The notes beneath the pieces are model-generated. The model did no database searches, had not been told where the DNA came from, and saw nothing but the letters and a program-made list of their open reading frames with translations. Source: Bacillota bacterium (lineage in GTDB: Bacteria; Bacillota; Bacilli; Paenibacillales; Paenibacillaceae). Taken from it: a stretch of 33,328 bases of DNA. The stretch lies in assembly GCA_023433615.1 (NCBI GenBank), contig JAEZCJ010000128.1, forward strand, positions 1 through 33,328, read 5' to 3'. The first letter of the stretch is position 1. Each line of letters opens with the position of its first letter. A program made the translations under genes and the position numbers. Positions 7,113 to 15,120 of this stretch are shown piece after piece.

Positions 7113-8882
7113 TCATGAGCCGATCCTCAGGAGCAGATCGCTGCCTTTCTCGGCAGGCAACGCAATGCGGAATATCGTTCCCCCGCCGAGACGGCTCTCG
7201 AACGCGATGCCATACCGGATGCCGTAATGCAGCTGCAGCCGCCGCTGCACGTTATGCAGCCCGATTCTGCTGCTGTCGATATGCGACTCGGACAATCTAT
7301 CCCTAAGCGACGCAGCCATCTCTTCGTCCATGCCAATGCCGTTATCTTCGACTTCGATGACGAGATCGTCCAGCACGCGGGCGACCCGGACGACGATCAC
7401 GCCGTCATCTTCTTGTGCCGCTAGACCGTGGAAGATCGCGTTCTCGATAATCGGCTGCAGCACCATCTTCGGCATCCGGCAGTCGAGCAGCGACTCTTCC
7501 GCCTCCACTTGCATTCGGATTCGATTGTAGTAACGGACGCGCTGAATGGCCATATAATTGTGCAGATTCGCCAATTCCTCCCGCACGGTTACGATCGTTC
7601 CTTCGGCGCGAGCCGCATAACGCAGCATGGCGATCAGTGCCTCCGTCATCTCCACGATCGTATCCGCTTGCTGCATGGAGGCGATCCACTTAACGGATCC
7701 GAGCGTGTTATACAAGAAGTGCGGATTAATCTGAGACTGCAGCGCGCGGATCTCTGCAGCTGCCTTCTCGCTTTCTTCGCGCTGAATCTGTTCAACCAGC
7801 AGCTTCAATTCGCGGGACATCCGGTTAAATCGGACAGACAGATGTCCAATCTCGTCGCGAGACCGTATTTCCTCCACTTGATCGAAATGGCCTTTCTCAA
7901 CGAGCAGAATCCCGTTCATCAGCTTCTTAATGGGGCGCGTGATGACGCTCGTGAGGTAGATGGAGACGATCGCGGCGAACAGGATCATTAAGAACGCCAA
8001 CAGCATGATGTTCTGCTTAAGAATATCGCCTTCGGAGAGCAACTCGTCCGCCGGCATGTAGAGGTAGGTCGTCCAACGTTCCCGCTCGAACGGGCTCGCC
8101 ACCACGATATGGCGGGACGGATCCGGACGAACGGTATCCGTGAACTTCTGCCCGATAAGCGCGGCATCCGCGTTATAGATGATATTGTCCGATTCATCGA
8201 CAATTGTGAACCTTGATCGCAGCGACGCCTGCAGCCTGCCGCCTACTACCTCAATGACGCCGAGATCGATGCTGACGACCATGACGCCGAGCAGCGTGCC
8301 GCTGTTCATGTCGAGTATTTTTCGCGCGTGCGCGATGACGAGCTTCCCGCTCTTCGACTGACGGTCGACATGCGTGTCAAGCGTGATCGTCTTGCTGTTC
8401 GATACGCGGAAATAACGGAACCACTCTTCCTCCACAGGACGGTACGCGTAATCATAGGGACCGTCTGTACCGACGTACAGATCCTGCCCGCCGTTCAGGT
8501 TATAGATATAGATGTCGATCTCACGGTCCTTCATCAAGACATAATTCATCAGAAGGCCATAGGCTGCGTCCTCGTTCTCAGCGCTGTCGTCCCGAAGAAA
8601 CTCCTGAATCGGATAATTGTCCTCGCCGGTCGCGCTTACGCTGCTGTTCATTCCGAAGCTGGCGACTAGCGATATTTTCTCGATCTCCTTCAAGTACTCT
8701 TCGATGTTGGTATTCGTCTGTCCCGCTACATCCATCATCAATTCGGTATACTTTCGTTCCAATAGCCGCTGTGAAGACGAGTACGAGGTGAGGGTCATGA
8801 CGAAGACCGGCACCATGATAACGATGAGACAGATGATCAGGATTTTGGACTTAATGCTGACGAACGGCACGGGGCTTGTCAT
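7113..8882 (-). CDS. YesM-family sensor histidine kinase
   Basis: A 589-residue membrane kinase. One membrane segment (about residues 12-32, 'ILIICLIVIMVPVFVM') is followed by a large extracellular dCache-like sensor region up to about 285. A second segment (about 291-312) leads into a HAMP domain ('TRPIKKLMNGILLVEKGHFDQV'). The His_kinase motif is 'LQSQINPHFLYNTL' with His388, and the HATPase region has Asn481 ('IIENAIFHG') and the G1 box 'DNGIGM'. A TTG at 8912 could extend the frame, but the ATG at 8882 has GAGGTGA 4 nt ahead, formed over the stop of the response regulator. It is co-transcribed with that regulator (4-nt gap) and a sugar-binding lipoprotein. It would phosphorylate the AraC-type regulator on sensing extracellular sugar. 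Confidence 0.93.
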   Translation of the reverse strand: MTSPVPFVSIKSKILIICLIVIMVPVFVMTLTSYSSSQRLLERKYTELMMDVAGQTNTNIEEYLKEIEKISLVASFGMNSSVSATGEDNYPIQEFLRDDSAENEDAAYGLLMNYVLMKDREIDIYIYNLNGGQDLYVGTDGPYDYAYRPVEEEWFRYFRVSNSKTITLDTHVDRQSKSGKLVIAHARKILDMNSGTLLGVMVVSIDLGVIEVVGGRLQASLRSRFTIVDESDNIIYNADAALIGQKFTDTVRPDPSRHIVVASPFERERWTTYLYMPADELLSEGDILKQNIMLLAFLMILFAAIVSIYLTSVITRPIKKLMNGILLVEKGHFDQVEEIRSRDEIGHLSVRFNRMSRELKLLVEQIQREESEKAAAEIRALQSQINPHFLYNTLGSVKWIASMQQADTIVEMTEALIAMLRYAARAEGTIVTVREELANLHNYMAIQRVRYYNRIRMQVEAEESLLDCRMPKMVLQPIIENAIFHGLAAQEDDGVIVVRVARVLDDLVIEVEDNGIGMDEEMAASLRDRLSESHIDSSRIGLHNVQRRLQLHYGIRYGIAFESRLGGGTIFRIALPAEKGSDLLLRIGS

Positions 8883-8886
8883 CGAT

Positions 8887-10521
8887 TCACCTCGAACGTC
8901 TTCGGCCGTCAACTTCGTCGGACGATTCGCGATATTCTTCCGGACTGACGCCTACGACCTTCTTGAACAGCTTACTGAAATAGGTGTAGTTGTGATAACC
9001 GACTTTGTCCGCTACCTCGTATACTTTGAACATGTGGCCTTCGAGCAGCGATTTCGCCCTTTCAACCCGAACGCGCGTCAAGTAAGAGACAAAGTTCTCA
9101 TCCTTCTCCTGCTTGAACACTCGGCTGAGGTAGGACGGATGTACATTGATCTGGCCGGCTACGCTCTGCAGCGAGATATCTTCGGCATAATAGCGGTGGA
9201 TCAACTCCGCGGCCATATCGGCGTAGCCGGCTTGATCTCTCGGTCTCCCGCCCGTTATCGTCCTGCACGCATACTCGGTAACGATTCGATGGATAGCTTC
9301 CCGCGTCTCTGCGGAGAGAACCGCCTCATAGGTCGACTGGTCGCCATCAAGCCGAATCCTAGCAGCGGGGATCAAGGAATTCACGATTTCCGTTAAGCGA
9401 ATATAAGCATCTCGTGTCGACCGCTCGTCGGCGTTCATCGCATCCAACTCGTCACGGAATTCGTCCAGGAACGCGACGATTCGCCCCTCGTTATTCGAAT
9501 CGAGCGCATCTCGGAATGCAAGCTCGCGTTCGCCGCCCGGCATGGATTCGATTCGTACCCTCCTGCATGCGGATGCCGGCATATCCGCATGGAACAGCAA
9601 TTGTCCGAAGCCCGCGAAGAACCGGCGCCGCAATGCGATATCCGCCTCCGAATATGCCATCCTGAGCTGCTTGAACCCTGCCGCGACCGAGCTGATCCCG
9701 ACGGAGAACGATAGATTCATGAAGTCTCTCATCGTAGACATAATTCCGTTGCACAGCTTCTCGAGTTCGGCGCGCGCTTCTTGTCCGTCCGCGGCACGGG
9801 TGTTGTGAATGAGCAAATATTCCGCTGATCCCTCAACGACGACCTCACAACGCAAGCTGCGCGGAATCACCTCTTCCAGGACGTTCACGATCGAGAATCG
9901 AAGCAGCTTCTCGTCCTTCTCCACATACTTCTTCCGCACGGTCTCGAAACGATCGATACGGAACTTCGCGATAATAAGACTATCCGAGCGGACACGCAGC
10001 TGCAGCTGCTCCGCCTTCGCCTCGGCTTCCTTCTCGTCTAGAAGCCCGCTGATCAGATCCTTAAAGAGCCTCTCCTTCAGGTGGGTCAGGCTCTCTGTAT
10101 AATCGATCGGCAGCGGGAATCGGCCGGGTTCGACTCCGCTGACCTGCTGCAGCTTCGCCCGGATGCCGCCAAGCAATTCGATCAGCGCTTCCGGCGTAAT
10201 TTCGCTCTTGATGAGATAGTCCGATGCCCCTAGGCGCAACGCTTCCTTCACGTAGTCGATCTCGTCGAAATGGCTTAGAATGATGAATTTACAGTTCGTA
10301 AGCGCTTTCGAAGCTTCTCGAATCAGACACAGTCCGTCCATGACCGGCATCTTGATATCGGTAATGATGAGGTCGGGCGATGCGTGAATCGCGAGTTCGA
10401 GTGCCTCTCTGCCGTTCGCGGCCTCGCCGGCAAGCCGGAACCCGTGCGCCTCCCAATCCACCATGGAGCGAATGCCGATCCGCATGAGCAATTCGTCGTC
10501 GACGATCATCAGCTTGAACAT
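8887..10521 (-). CDS. YesN-family response regulator, receiver plus AraC-type DNA-binding domain
   Basis: A 544-residue regulator. The receiver at 1-120 starts 'MFKLMIVDDE', with phospho-acceptor Asp55 in 'IITDIKMP' and the conserved Lys105 in 'YLIKSE' (Ser replaces the usual Pro). A long middle region (about 130-430) is typical of YesN-type regulators. The C-terminal AraC/XylS helix-turn-helix pair runs from 'LIHRYYAEDISLQSVAGQIN' to 'YFSKLFKKVVGVSPEEYR'. Two upstream in-frame ATGs exist; the ATG at 10521 has GAGGG 7 nt ahead and begins exactly at the receiver. It is first gene of the sensor operon and faces the divergent GGDEF gene across 224 bp. Likely targets, by position, are the importer operon at 5542 and perhaps its own promoter. 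Confidence 0.93.
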   Translation of the reverse strand: MFKLMIVDDELLMRIGIRSMVDWEAHGFRLAGEAANGREALELAIHASPDLIITDIKMPVMDGLCLIREASKALTNCKFIILSHFDEIDYVKEALRLGASDYLIKSEITPEALIELLGGIRAKLQQVSGVEPGRFPLPIDYTESLTHLKERLFKDLISGLLDEKEAEAKAEQLQLRVRSDSLIIAKFRIDRFETVRKKYVEKDEKLLRFSIVNVLEEVIPRSLRCEVVVEGSAEYLLIHNTRAADGQEARAELEKLCNGIMSTMRDFMNLSFSVGISSVAAGFKQLRMAYSEADIALRRRFFAGFGQLLFHADMPASACRRVRIESMPGGERELAFRDALDSNNEGRIVAFLDEFRDELDAMNADERSTRDAYIRLTEIVNSLIPAARIRLDGDQSTYEAVLSAETREAIHRIVTEYACRTITGGRPRDQAGYADMAAELIHRYYAEDISLQSVAGQINVHPSYLSRVFKQEKDENFVSYLTRVRVERAKSLLEGHMFKVYEVADKVGYHNYTYFSKLFKKVVGVSPEEYRESSDEVDGRRRSR

Positions 10522-10612
10522 CGTCATCCCTCGATTCCGTATATAGTCTATTAGTCTAATCATAGCTTCCGCCTAAACTTCTATGCCACGGTAAAGTTGA
10601 TTGAAGGATAGC

Positions 10613-10640
10613 ATTATATTGCGGTCACTCAAATTTCCAA
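10613..10640 (-). promoter_or_regulatory. promoter of regulator/kinase/binding-protein operon
   Basis: On the minus strand TTGGAA (10635-10640) is separated by 16 nt from a perfect TATAAT (10613-10618), giving a leader of about 85 nt. A tandem 7-bp repeat, AATTTCC twice (plus-strand 10632-10645), overlaps the -35 and could be a regulator site. For the divergent GGDEF gene only weak promoter matches (TATAAG near 10687) are visible in the 10522-10745 gap. Confidence 0.55.
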
Positions 10641-10745
10641 TTTCCTACAATCGCATATCGAAAAATGTCCGCAAATGGTGTATCGTATAAGGTAAACACG
10701 TGATTGTGATTGCAAGGGTCATCTCAACATCGAGGAGCGTCAGCC

Positions 10746-13001
10746 ATGAACCGGAATCCCCGCATACAATTCGTATCTCCTTATCTCGACGGCGATTATT
10801 ACGGAAAAATCTTCATTGCGCTGCAGCGCGAAGCCAAGCTGCGCAACATTGATCTATATGTCGTGCAATCGCTTGTGAATTTCCAGGAACAGCTTGCCTT
10901 CCCGCATCGAATCGGCTTGGAGGCGACCGACGGCTGGCTGCTCATGACGAATCAGCATTCGCCGCTGCCGATGGAACCCGAGCTGCTTCGCGCGATCGAA
11001 GCGTCGGGGAAGCCGGTCGTGACGATCGGCTACCGCGAGGATGCAATTGCTGCGCACGCCGTCGTGACGGAGAACCGCCGCGCTGCGAAGGAAGCGATCA
11101 ATCATCTCATTCGGGATCATGGGCATCGACGAATTGCTTATATCGGAAGCAACGAGCATGTCGACCTGACGGAACGTTTCGAGGGCTATTCGGAAGCGCT
11201 TGCCGAGAACGGCATCCCGTTCGATGATTCCTTGGTATATTTCATGGAAGACGCCATGCTGCCTGCCGGCATAAGTGCCGGCAAGGCTTTCCTTGCGGGC
11301 GGCAAGGATAAGGACGTCACCGCCGTATTCGCCGCGACCGATCTCATCGCCATCGGGCTGATGGAGACGATACGGGAAGCAGGCGTGCGCGTACCGGAGG
11401 ATATCGCCCTGATCGGCTTCGACGATCTGCCGTTCTCCGCTGCGGCCTCGCCGCCTCTCTCGACGATACGCCAGACGTTCACCGATTATGCGTTGATCGC
11501 GCTGGAACGTCTGTCCGGCTTAATCCGCGGCGAACGCTTCGCTGGACGAGAAGCGTATCTGACTGCCGAACTCGTACGTCGCGCTTCTTGCGGTTGTCCT
11601 CATACGCCTATAACCGAGGCTCCTGCGGACACAGAGCAGAATTTGTCCCGCTCGAATGCGAGCATTAACACAATCGTCCAACGCCAGTATCAGCTCACCT
11701 GGAGCTGGGCCAATACGATCAGCGAGGAGCATTACGACTTCAGTCGCATGTTCAGCGACTTCTACCCTTGGGGTTGTCTGGCACTGTGGGACAGACGGGA
11801 CGACGGTCAACGTCGGCTGATCGTAAGCCAAGCTTATAGCAACAACGACCTATCGCTTCCGGAGATCGGAACGAAGATTCCCTTGGCGCAATTCCCTCCA
11901 TCTTCATGGTTCCAGAACGTGCAAGCGAACCAGTTCGTCCATATTCATGCGATCCGCAATAGCAAGATGGATTGGGGCTTCATAGTCGTCATCCGTTCGG
12001 TCGACGACCTGCTCATGATCCCAGGCTCGGACCTTGCGCAGACCGGATTCACGATCGCCCATGCCGCGCTGGAACGGGACGATTTGATTCGGCAAGTGCG
12101 GAACATTGCGGAGAAGCTGGAGATCGTATCCCGTACGACGAATGACGGCATTTGGGACTGGAACGTGGAGACGAACCAGATCGAATGGAGTATCCGTACC
12201 CGCGACATGCTCGGCGCCATCGGCGAGAACGTGAACCATGAACCGGAATCGCTCTTGAAGCTCGTTCATCCCGATGACCTAGAGCAAGTCAAGCAGACAG
12301 TCTGTAAGAGCCTGCGTAACGGGGATCCGCTAAAGATGGAATTCCGGATTGTGGGCGAGAGCGAAATGTGGATCTATGCCGCAGGCGACACGATCTGCGC
12401 CAGCGACGGGACCGTCACGCGCATGATCGGATCGCTGACGAACATTACGGGGAAGAAACTAGCCGAGCGCCGCATTACGCAGCTTGCGTATCACGACAGC
12501 TTGACCGGGCTGCCCAACCGCCAGCTGTTCCAAGAACGCGTCCTGCAATGCATGGAGCATGCCGATCGCGGCGGCACGAAGTTCGGCCTCCTGCTGCTGG
12601 ACCTTGACCGGTTCAAGGGCGTGAACGATTCCATGGGCCATCAGGCCGGCGACGAGCTGCTCCGGCAGGTCGCCGAATGCCTTCGCAGCGTCGTGCAAGG
12701 ATATCGTCAAGGGGATGCCAAGCGAAGAGAGCGCAGCATGGCCGCACGGCTTGGCGGGGATGAATTCATCATGCTGCTGGATGATATCGCGGGCGAAGCC
12801 GACTTGCAGGAAGCAGCGGATCGCGTCCAGCTCCGCTTCGAGCAGCCTTTCACGCTGCTCGGACAAGCCGTCGATTCCGCGTGCAGCATAGGCTATGCCG
12901 TGTACCCCGATGACGGAGACGACAGCGACGCCTTGTCCCGCTCCGCTGACATGCGAATGTATCATAAGAAGGAATCCAACCGAAGAGATGGGAACCGCTA
13001 A
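10746..13001 (+). CDS. LacI-type sugar-binding domain fused to PAS and GGDEF (diguanylate cyclase)
   Basis: A 751-residue protein without signal peptide or membrane segment. Residues about 5-285 form a LacI/periplasmic-binding-like ligand domain, with 'HRRIAYIGSNE' and 'VPEDIALIGFDDLPFSAAASP', but there is no N-terminal HTH. A region of about 300-450 is probably GAF-like or unassigned. A PAS/PAC unit follows, with 'TTNDGIWDWNVETNQIEWS' near 464-482 and 'GSLTNITGKKLAERRI'. The GGDEF domain runs from 'LAYHDSLTGLPNRQLF' to the C-terminus, with an intact active site 'ARLGGDEF' at about 667-674. The RxxD inhibitory site is degenerate (Ser where Asp is expected). It should make c-di-GMP in response to a cytoplasmic sugar-like ligand; this link is inferred. 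GAGGAG precedes the ATG at 10746, favoured over an in-frame start at 10710. It is divergent from the sensor operon. Confidence 0.88.
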   Translation: MNRNPRIQFVSPYLDGDYYGKIFIALQREAKLRNIDLYVVQSLVNFQEQLAFPHRIGLEATDGWLLMTNQHSPLPMEPELLRAIEASGKPVVTIGYREDAIAAHAVVTENRRAAKEAINHLIRDHGHRRIAYIGSNEHVDLTERFEGYSEALAENGIPFDDSLVYFMEDAMLPAGISAGKAFLAGGKDKDVTAVFAATDLIAIGLMETIREAGVRVPEDIALIGFDDLPFSAAASPPLSTIRQTFTDYALIALERLSGLIRGERFAGREAYLTAELVRRASCGCPHTPITEAPADTEQNLSRSNASINTIVQRQYQLTWSWANTISEEHYDFSRMFSDFYPWGCLALWDRRDDGQRRLIVSQAYSNNDLSLPEIGTKIPLAQFPPSSWFQNVQANQFVHIHAIRNSKMDWGFIVVIRSVDDLLMIPGSDLAQTGFTIAHAALERDDLIRQVRNIAEKLEIVSRTTNDGIWDWNVETNQIEWSIRTRDMLGAIGENVNHEPESLLKLVHPDDLEQVKQTVCKSLRNGDPLKMEFRIVGESEMWIYAAGDTICASDGTVTRMIGSLTNITGKKLAERRITQLAYHDSLTGLPNRQLFQERVLQCMEHADRGGTKFGLLLLDLDRFKGVNDSMGHQAGDELLRQVAECLRSVVQGYRQGDAKRRERSMAARLGGDEFIMLLDDIAGEADLQEAADRVQLRFEQPFTLLGQAVDSACSIGYAVYPDDGDDSDALSRSADMRMYHKKESNRRDGNR

Positions 13002-13035
13002 TGTCCGTAAGGATGCTAGCGGCTCCCGGACATAA

Positions 13036-13072
13036 CAAACGGCAGCAGGTCGCGTTGACCCGCTGCCGTTTG
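13036..13072. terminator. bidirectional terminator-like hairpin
   Basis: An 11-bp perfect stem (13036-13046 with 13062-13072), one mismatch and a further 4-bp stem (GGTC/GACC) enclose a 5-nt loop. It lies between the convergent GGDEF gene and the ABC permease gene. T-runs are weak on both strands. Two overlapping alternative stems lie just upstream (ATGTCCG 13001-13007 with 13027-13033; CCGCTA 12995-13000 with 13017-13022), around the GGDEF stop codon. Confidence 0.7.
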
Positions 13073-13102
13073 GCATTTACGATGAAATTGTCCGCAAGAT
13101 GA

Positions 13103-14023
13103 TTATTCTTTTACGCCGCCGAGCTGAAGCCCGTGCACGAAGTATTTTTGCAGGAACGGATACACGATCAGAATCGGCACGGATGCGACGATCGTGATCG
13201 ATGCACGAATCGACATCGGCGTTACCATGTTGCGCGCGGCATTCGGGTCCGCCCCGGCCGCTACGGCCGGATTGCTATTCGAGATCATGGACGACGACAG
13301 CAGCTTCATCAATTCATACTGCAGCGTGCTGAGATCCTGCTTGGATGATGCGAACAGGAAGGTGTCGAACCAAGAGTTCCATTGTCCGACCGCTACGAAC
13401 AGCGCGACGGTCGCCAGCACCGGCTGGCAGAGCGGCAAGATGATCGAGAAGAAGGTGCGAAAATCTCCTGCGCCGTCAATCTTCGCCGATTCGATCAGCC
13501 CGTCAGGAAGCTGCTGCATATACGTCCGTATGACGATCATGTTGAATGCGCTGACCAGGCCCGGAATGATATAGACCAAGAAGTTATTGAGCAGGTGCAG
13601 ATCCTTGATCAGGAAATAATACGGAATCAAGCCCGCATTGAAGTACATGGTCATGACGATAATGATCGTGACCGACTTGCGGAATACGAACTCTCTCCGG
13701 CTGACCGCATAGGCCAGCATCGAAGTCAAGAATAAGCTCAGAACCGTCGCCAGCACCGTACGTGCTACCGATACCCAGAATGCATTGAATATCGTTCCGC
13801 CCGCGAACACGGCATCGTAGTTCTGCGTCGTCCACACGCGGGGCCATAAAAAGATCCCGCCGCGAATCGTGTCATTGCCTGCGTTAAGCGACACGGCGAT
13901 CGTATTCAGGAACGGGTACAACGTCACGACTGCCAACAGGATCATGAAGAGTCCATTAAGGGTGTGGAAGACAACCGGCTCAAGCTGCGTCGATCTCGAT
14001 CTCAACGGTATCCCCTCCCTCAT
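13103..14023 (-). CDS. ABC sugar transporter permease, CUT1 family (LplC type)
   Basis: A 306-residue permease with six predicted membrane segments. The EAA loop is 'LIESAKIDGAGDFRTFFSIILPL', and the C-terminus 'FLQKYFVHGLQLGGVKE' is characteristic of LplC-type proteins. The ATG overlaps the TGA of the upstream permease (ATGA), suggesting translational coupling. A TTG six codons later, with GGGAGGGG ahead, is an alternative start that would remove 'MREGIP'. It is the last gene of the esterase/two-component/ABC operon, stopping before the hairpin at 13036. It works with the permease at 14020 and the binding protein at 15121. A shared ATPase must come from elsewhere. Confidence 0.92.
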   Translation of the reverse strand: MREGIPLRSRSTQLEPVVFHTLNGLFMILLAVVTLYPFLNTIAVSLNAGNDTIRGGIFLWPRVWTTQNYDAVFAGGTIFNAFWVSVARTVLATVLSLFLTSMLAYAVSRREFVFRKSVTIIIVMTMYFNAGLIPYYFLIKDLHLLNNFLVYIIPGLVSAFNMIVIRTYMQQLPDGLIESAKIDGAGDFRTFFSIILPLCQPVLATVALFVAVGQWNSWFDTFLFASSKQDLSTLQYELMKLLSSSMISNSNPAVAAGADPNAARNMVTPMSIRASITIVASVPILIVYPFLQKYFVHGLQLGGVKE

Positions 14024-14997
14024 ATCAACCTGTCCTCACCAAGCCGCTTGGCAATGGTGTTGGCAGCGAAGATTAATGCGATACTTACGACCGTCTTGAA
14101 GATACCGGCAGCGGTTGCAAGCGAGTAATTCCCGATCTGTAGGCCGTACTTCAACACGAATATATCGATCGTCTGCGACCAGTCGATCACGACGCCGTTG
14201 CCGAGCAAATATTGGACTTCGAAGCCTGCCTCCAGAATCCAGCCGAGATTCATGATCAGTAGGATGACCACGATCGCTTTGATTCCGGGCAGCGTAATGT
14301 AGAGCATCTTCTGGTACCGGTTCGCGCCGTCGATCTCCGCAGCTTCGTAGAGCGAAGGGTCGATCGAGGTGATCGCCGCCAGGTAGATGATGGCATTCCA
14401 GCCGACTTCTTTCCAGACGTGGGATGCGCCGACAATGCCCCAGAAGTAGTTCGGCTCGCTGAGCCACATAATCGGGGAGTCGATGAATCCGAGCTTCATA
14501 AGTACCACGTTCACAATGCCGCCATCTACGGACAGCGAGTTGGCGACAATGCCTGTCACGATGATCCAAGACAAGAAATGCGGCAAATACGAGATGGTCT
14601 GGATCGACCGTTTGAATAGTCGGTTCTTCACTTCATTGAGCAGGATCGCAAAGACGATTGCCGTCACGAATCCCAAGATCATGTTGATCATACTCATCGC
14701 TATCGTATTGCGAAGCACTCTAAGGAACGTTTCATCGCTGAACAGAAAATCAAAATGCTTGAATCCGACCCATGTTTGCTCCGAGAACACCTTGCCCGGG
14801 CTGTAATTCTGGAATGCCATCGTCCAGCCCCAGATCGGATAATACGAGAATATTAATACATATGCCACAATGGGCAGCGACATCCAGAGCAGCTGCTGCT
14901 GACTGCGCATCCTGCTCCATAAGGACGCTTTGGGAAACGTTTTCGTGACTGTTGCTGCGGACTTCTCAGGTGGCGTTAATTCCGTGGCGCTCGCCAT
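14020..14997 (-). CDS. ABC sugar transporter permease, CUT1 family (LplB type)
   Basis: A 325-residue permease. After a hydrophilic N-terminus of about 45 residues come six membrane segments. 'YYPIWGWTMAFQNYSPG' and the EAA loop 'YEAAEIDGANRYQKMLYITL' are diagnostic. The frame stays open upstream to 15081, but the ATG at 14997 has GGAGGAG 6 nt ahead. It follows the binding-protein gene after 123 nt containing a strong hairpin and overlaps the next permease by 4 nt. It is one half of the channel of the second sugar importer in this window. Confidence 0.92.
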   Translation of the reverse strand: MASATELTPPEKSAATVTKTFPKASLWSRMRSQQQLLWMSLPIVAYVLIFSYYPIWGWTMAFQNYSPGKVFSEQTWVGFKHFDFLFSDETFLRVLRNTIAMSMINMILGFVTAIVFAILLNEVKNRLFKRSIQTISYLPHFLSWIIVTGIVANSLSVDGGIVNVVLMKLGFIDSPIMWLSEPNYFWGIVGASHVWKEVGWNAIIYLAAITSIDPSLYEAAEIDGANRYQKMLYITLPGIKAIVVILLIMNLGWILEAGFEVQYLLGNGVVIDWSQTIDIFVLKYGLQIGNYSLATAAGIFKTVVSIALIFAANTIAKRLGEDRLI

Positions 14998-15058
14998 CGC
15001 GTTCTCCTCCATTTCTCCATGCGTCGGCGACGTAATCAATCCTGTACTTGTTCCGAAA

Positions 15059-15102
15059 AGATTCGGAAAGCACGCAGGCAATCGCCGGTGCTTTCCGAGT
15101 CT
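15059..15102 (-). terminator. intra-operon hairpin between binding protein and permease genes
   Basis: Arms 15059-15073 and 15088-15102 pair over 15 bp with one mismatch (11 bp continuous: TCGGAAAGCAC/GTGCTTTCCGA), with a 14-nt loop. It begins 19 nt after the binding-protein stop. The T-tail is weak (TCTTTTCGG). Hairpins here in importer operons commonly raise binding-protein mRNA over permease mRNA by partial termination or 3'-end protection; that role is inferred. Confidence 0.6.
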
Positions 15103-15120
15103 TGTATGACACGCTATTGA

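Noticed and set aside
12995..13033. Alternative hairpins around the GGDEF stop codon, considered as an RNA switch
   Set aside because: The stems are only 6-7 bp with large loops, and no conserved aptamer pattern was recognised.
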